Shown: positions 6,762-7,862 of the stretch, one piece after another
Numbering within the stretch: the stretch's first letter is position 1
How the letters are laid out: each line of letters begins with the position of its first letter
Assembly (NCBI GenBank): GCA_900765185.1
Contig: CAAFQT010000250.1
Coordinates: 1 to 7,862 of the forward strand
Direction of reading: 5' to 3'
DNA from: an uncultured Collinsella sp.
GTDB taxonomy: Bacteria; Actinomycetota; Coriobacteriia; Coriobacteriales; Coriobacteriaceae
Length of the DNA stretch: 7,862 bases
Position numbers and translations under genes: made by a program
The notes under the pieces: generated by a model
Databases searched by the model: none
The model's input: only the letters and a program-made list of their open reading frames with translations
Told to the model about the DNA's origin: nothing

Positions 6762-7443
6762 CGCGGGCACCTCTTCCGTCAAATACAGCATCGCACGCCA
6801 GCGCAATGGCAATGCCGACCACGACGCTTGCCGGCACGGCAATATTCGCGAGGCCCAAGAACTTGCATACGGCGACGGACACCGCGCCCGAAACCGCCGC
6901 GACAACGTTACCGCGCGACAGCCGCTGCGAAAAGAGCAGGCAGATAAAGAGCGAGGTGCAGACAAAGGCTGCAATGGCGGTGGGAACATCGACAACGGCG
7001 CCGACGATGGCGCCCATCGTACACGAAACGCCCCATGTTGCGATGAGGATTACGTTGAGCACAAAGGACTCGCGCGGGCCCCAATCCTCCCCTTCAACCA
7101 ACTTGGCAAGCGAGATGCCATATGCCTCCTCGGTAAGTGTCGCGGCAACAGCCAGCGTCTGACGCTTCGAGGCACCCCTCAGATGCGGTGCGATCGATGC
7201 CGAGTAAAGCGCAAAGCGCGAGGAGATTGCGGCGACGCTCGCGACGATCGATGCTGCAGGCACACCCGCCAGCCACAGGTTGCAGATCATAAACTGGCCG
7301 CTGCCCGTCACAAACGTACTGCTTAGAGCAAAGACCATCCAGAGCTCCATTCCCGTCTGCCCCATGATCATTCCGCACGGCGCGCCTATTGCAACATAGG
7401 TAAGCATCACTGGCCAGACGGTTCTAACGATTTTGAGCACCAT
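6751..7443 (-). CDS. azlC: AzlC family branched-chain amino acid permease
   Basis: This is the large subunit of the two-part AzlCD (YgaZH/BrnFE-like) exporter of branched-chain amino acids. Its 230 residues are in the normal range. The hydrophobic helices include a family-typical first half: AIGAPCGMIMGQTGM (18-32), TFVTGSGQFM (43-52), ISSRFALYSASIAPHLRG (73-90) and LTEEAYGISL (103-112). Several more hydrophobic segments run to the C-terminus. The frame is open to 7512, but the ATG at 7443 is chosen because it starts right at the first helix. The extra 23 residues would be polar and atypical, and AGGATGAG just upstream can act as a weak ribosome site. It is the first gene of the azlC-azlD unit and is divergent from the HD-domain gene. 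No known azl regulator (AzlB/Lrp type) is adjacent in view. Confidence 0.9.
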   Translation of the reverse strand: MVLKIVRTVWPVMLTYVAIGAPCGMIMGQTGMELWMVFALSSTFVTGSGQFMICNLWLAGVPAASIVASVAAISSRFALYSASIAPHLRGASKRQTLAVAATLTEEAYGISLAKLVEGEDWGPRESFVLNVILIATWGVSCTMGAIVGAVVDVPTAIAAFVCTSLFICLLFSQRLSRGNVVAAVSGAVSVAVCKFLGLANIAVPASVVVGIAIALACDAVFDGRGARDAR

Positions 7444-7523
7444 ACGTTTCTCATCCTGACAAGGTCTCCGAGCCGCATGTAGCGACACGGCAGAATCATC
7501 ATCCGGCAGCAACCGAGTTCACC

Positions 7524-7564
7524 TACAATTGCCACCGGATCGAAAGACACAACTTTTTAGGAAG
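7524..7564 (+). promoter_or_regulatory. Candidate -10 and ribosome binding site for the HD-domain gene
   Basis: TACAAT (7524-7529) matches the -10 consensus at 5 of 6 bases, but no good -35 hexamer is found 16-19 bases upstream. About 30 bases later, AGGAAG (7559-7564) lies 5 bases before the ATG and is a strong ribosome site. The whole azlC/HD gap is 126 bases (7444-7569) and must hold promoters for both directions; I could not locate a convincing one for azlC. Confidence 0.4.
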
Positions 7565-7569
7565 TCATT

Positions 7570-7862
7570 ATGACAGCTATCGATCGAGACCGGGCGCGCG
7601 CGGCCTTCAAAAGCTACACCGATGCCTACGACGCCACCAACCCACGCATCGCGCTCAAAATCGAGCATACGTACCACGTGGCCGAGGCATGCGATGCCGT
7701 AGCGCGCGAGCAGGGCTGGTCGTCAGAAGATATTGACCTGGCATGGCTTTGCGGCCTGCTACACGATATGGGCCGCTTTGAGCAGCTGCGACGCTGGGAC
7801 ACCTTTAAGGACGCCGAGAGCATGAGCCATGCGGCGCTGGGCATCGAGGTCCTCTTTGGCGA
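7570..7862 (+). CDS. HD-domain phosphohydrolase family protein (3' truncated by window edge)
   Basis: Only the first 97 residues are visible; the gene runs off the right edge. The start ATG at 7570 is well supported by AGGAAG 5 bases upstream. The visible part is an HD-domain fold of metal-dependent phosphohydrolases: HTYHVAEA gives a first metal-ligand His (33 or 36), GLLHDMGRFEQLRRW holds the HD pair (65-66), and a further His is at 87 (SMSHAAL). No membrane segment or signal peptide is seen in this part; it is likely cytosolic. Such proteins act on nucleotides or phosphoesters, but the substrate cannot be read here. It is transcribed away from azlC, so it is unlikely to share an operon with the genes to its left. 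Confidence 0.85.
   Translation, partial: MTAIDRDRARAAFKSYTDAYDATNPRIALKIEHTYHVAEACDAVAREQGWSSEDIDLAWLCGLLHDMGRFEQLRRWDTFKDAESMSHAALGIEVLFG

Noticed and set aside
7444..7512. N-terminal extension of AzlC to position 7512
   Set aside because: The added 23 residues are polar and atypical for the family and have no better ribosome site. The ATG at 7443 begins right at the first helix.

Overview
The window looks like ordinary chromosome from a GC-rich Gram-positive bacterium. A Coriobacteriia, Collinsella-like gut actinobacterium is my best guess. It rests on three signs: strong G/C bias at third codon positions, a single-chain clade II (Firmicutes/Actinobacteria-style) FGAM synthase, and Shine-Dalgarno sites of the TTTTTAGGA/AGGAAGG type. 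This placement is inference; there is no rRNA or other taxonomic marker.

Layout: (1) Positions 1-2808 (+) hold the C-terminal three quarters of a fused purL (de novo purine synthesis), cut by the window edge and followed by a textbook intrinsic terminator. (2) Positions 2908-3843 (+) hold a ten-helix EamA/DMT transporter with its own strong ribosome binding site. (3) Positions 3943-5085 (-), convergent to it, hold a membrane diguanylate cyclase with about seven N-terminal helices and an intact GGDEF active site but no RxxD inhibitory site. (4) Positions 5274-6296 (-) hold a 2-keto-3-deoxygluconate permease (kdgT). (5) Positions 6438-6761 and 6751-7443 (-) hold the overlapping azlD and azlC pair, a branched-chain amino acid exporter. 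(6) From 7570 to the right edge (+), divergent from azlC, is the start of an HD-domain phosphohydrolase.

The genes do not form one pathway. They are a nucleotide-synthesis gene followed by small, mostly independent transport and signalling units. The only clear operon is azlC-azlD (11-nt overlap). No gap exceeds 300 bases, and I see no tRNA, rRNA, CRISPR array, insertion sequence or phage gene.

The part most worth a second look is the 188-base gap between kdgT and the GGDEF gene (5086-5273). It holds a 13-bp inverted repeat with one mismatch, a small C/G hairpin, and two mutually exclusive hairpins just upstream of the GGDEF ribosome binding site. This could be a kdgT terminator plus a structured, possibly regulatory, leader for a cyclic-di-GMP-making enzyme. 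I found no strong case for a wholly new multi-gene system.
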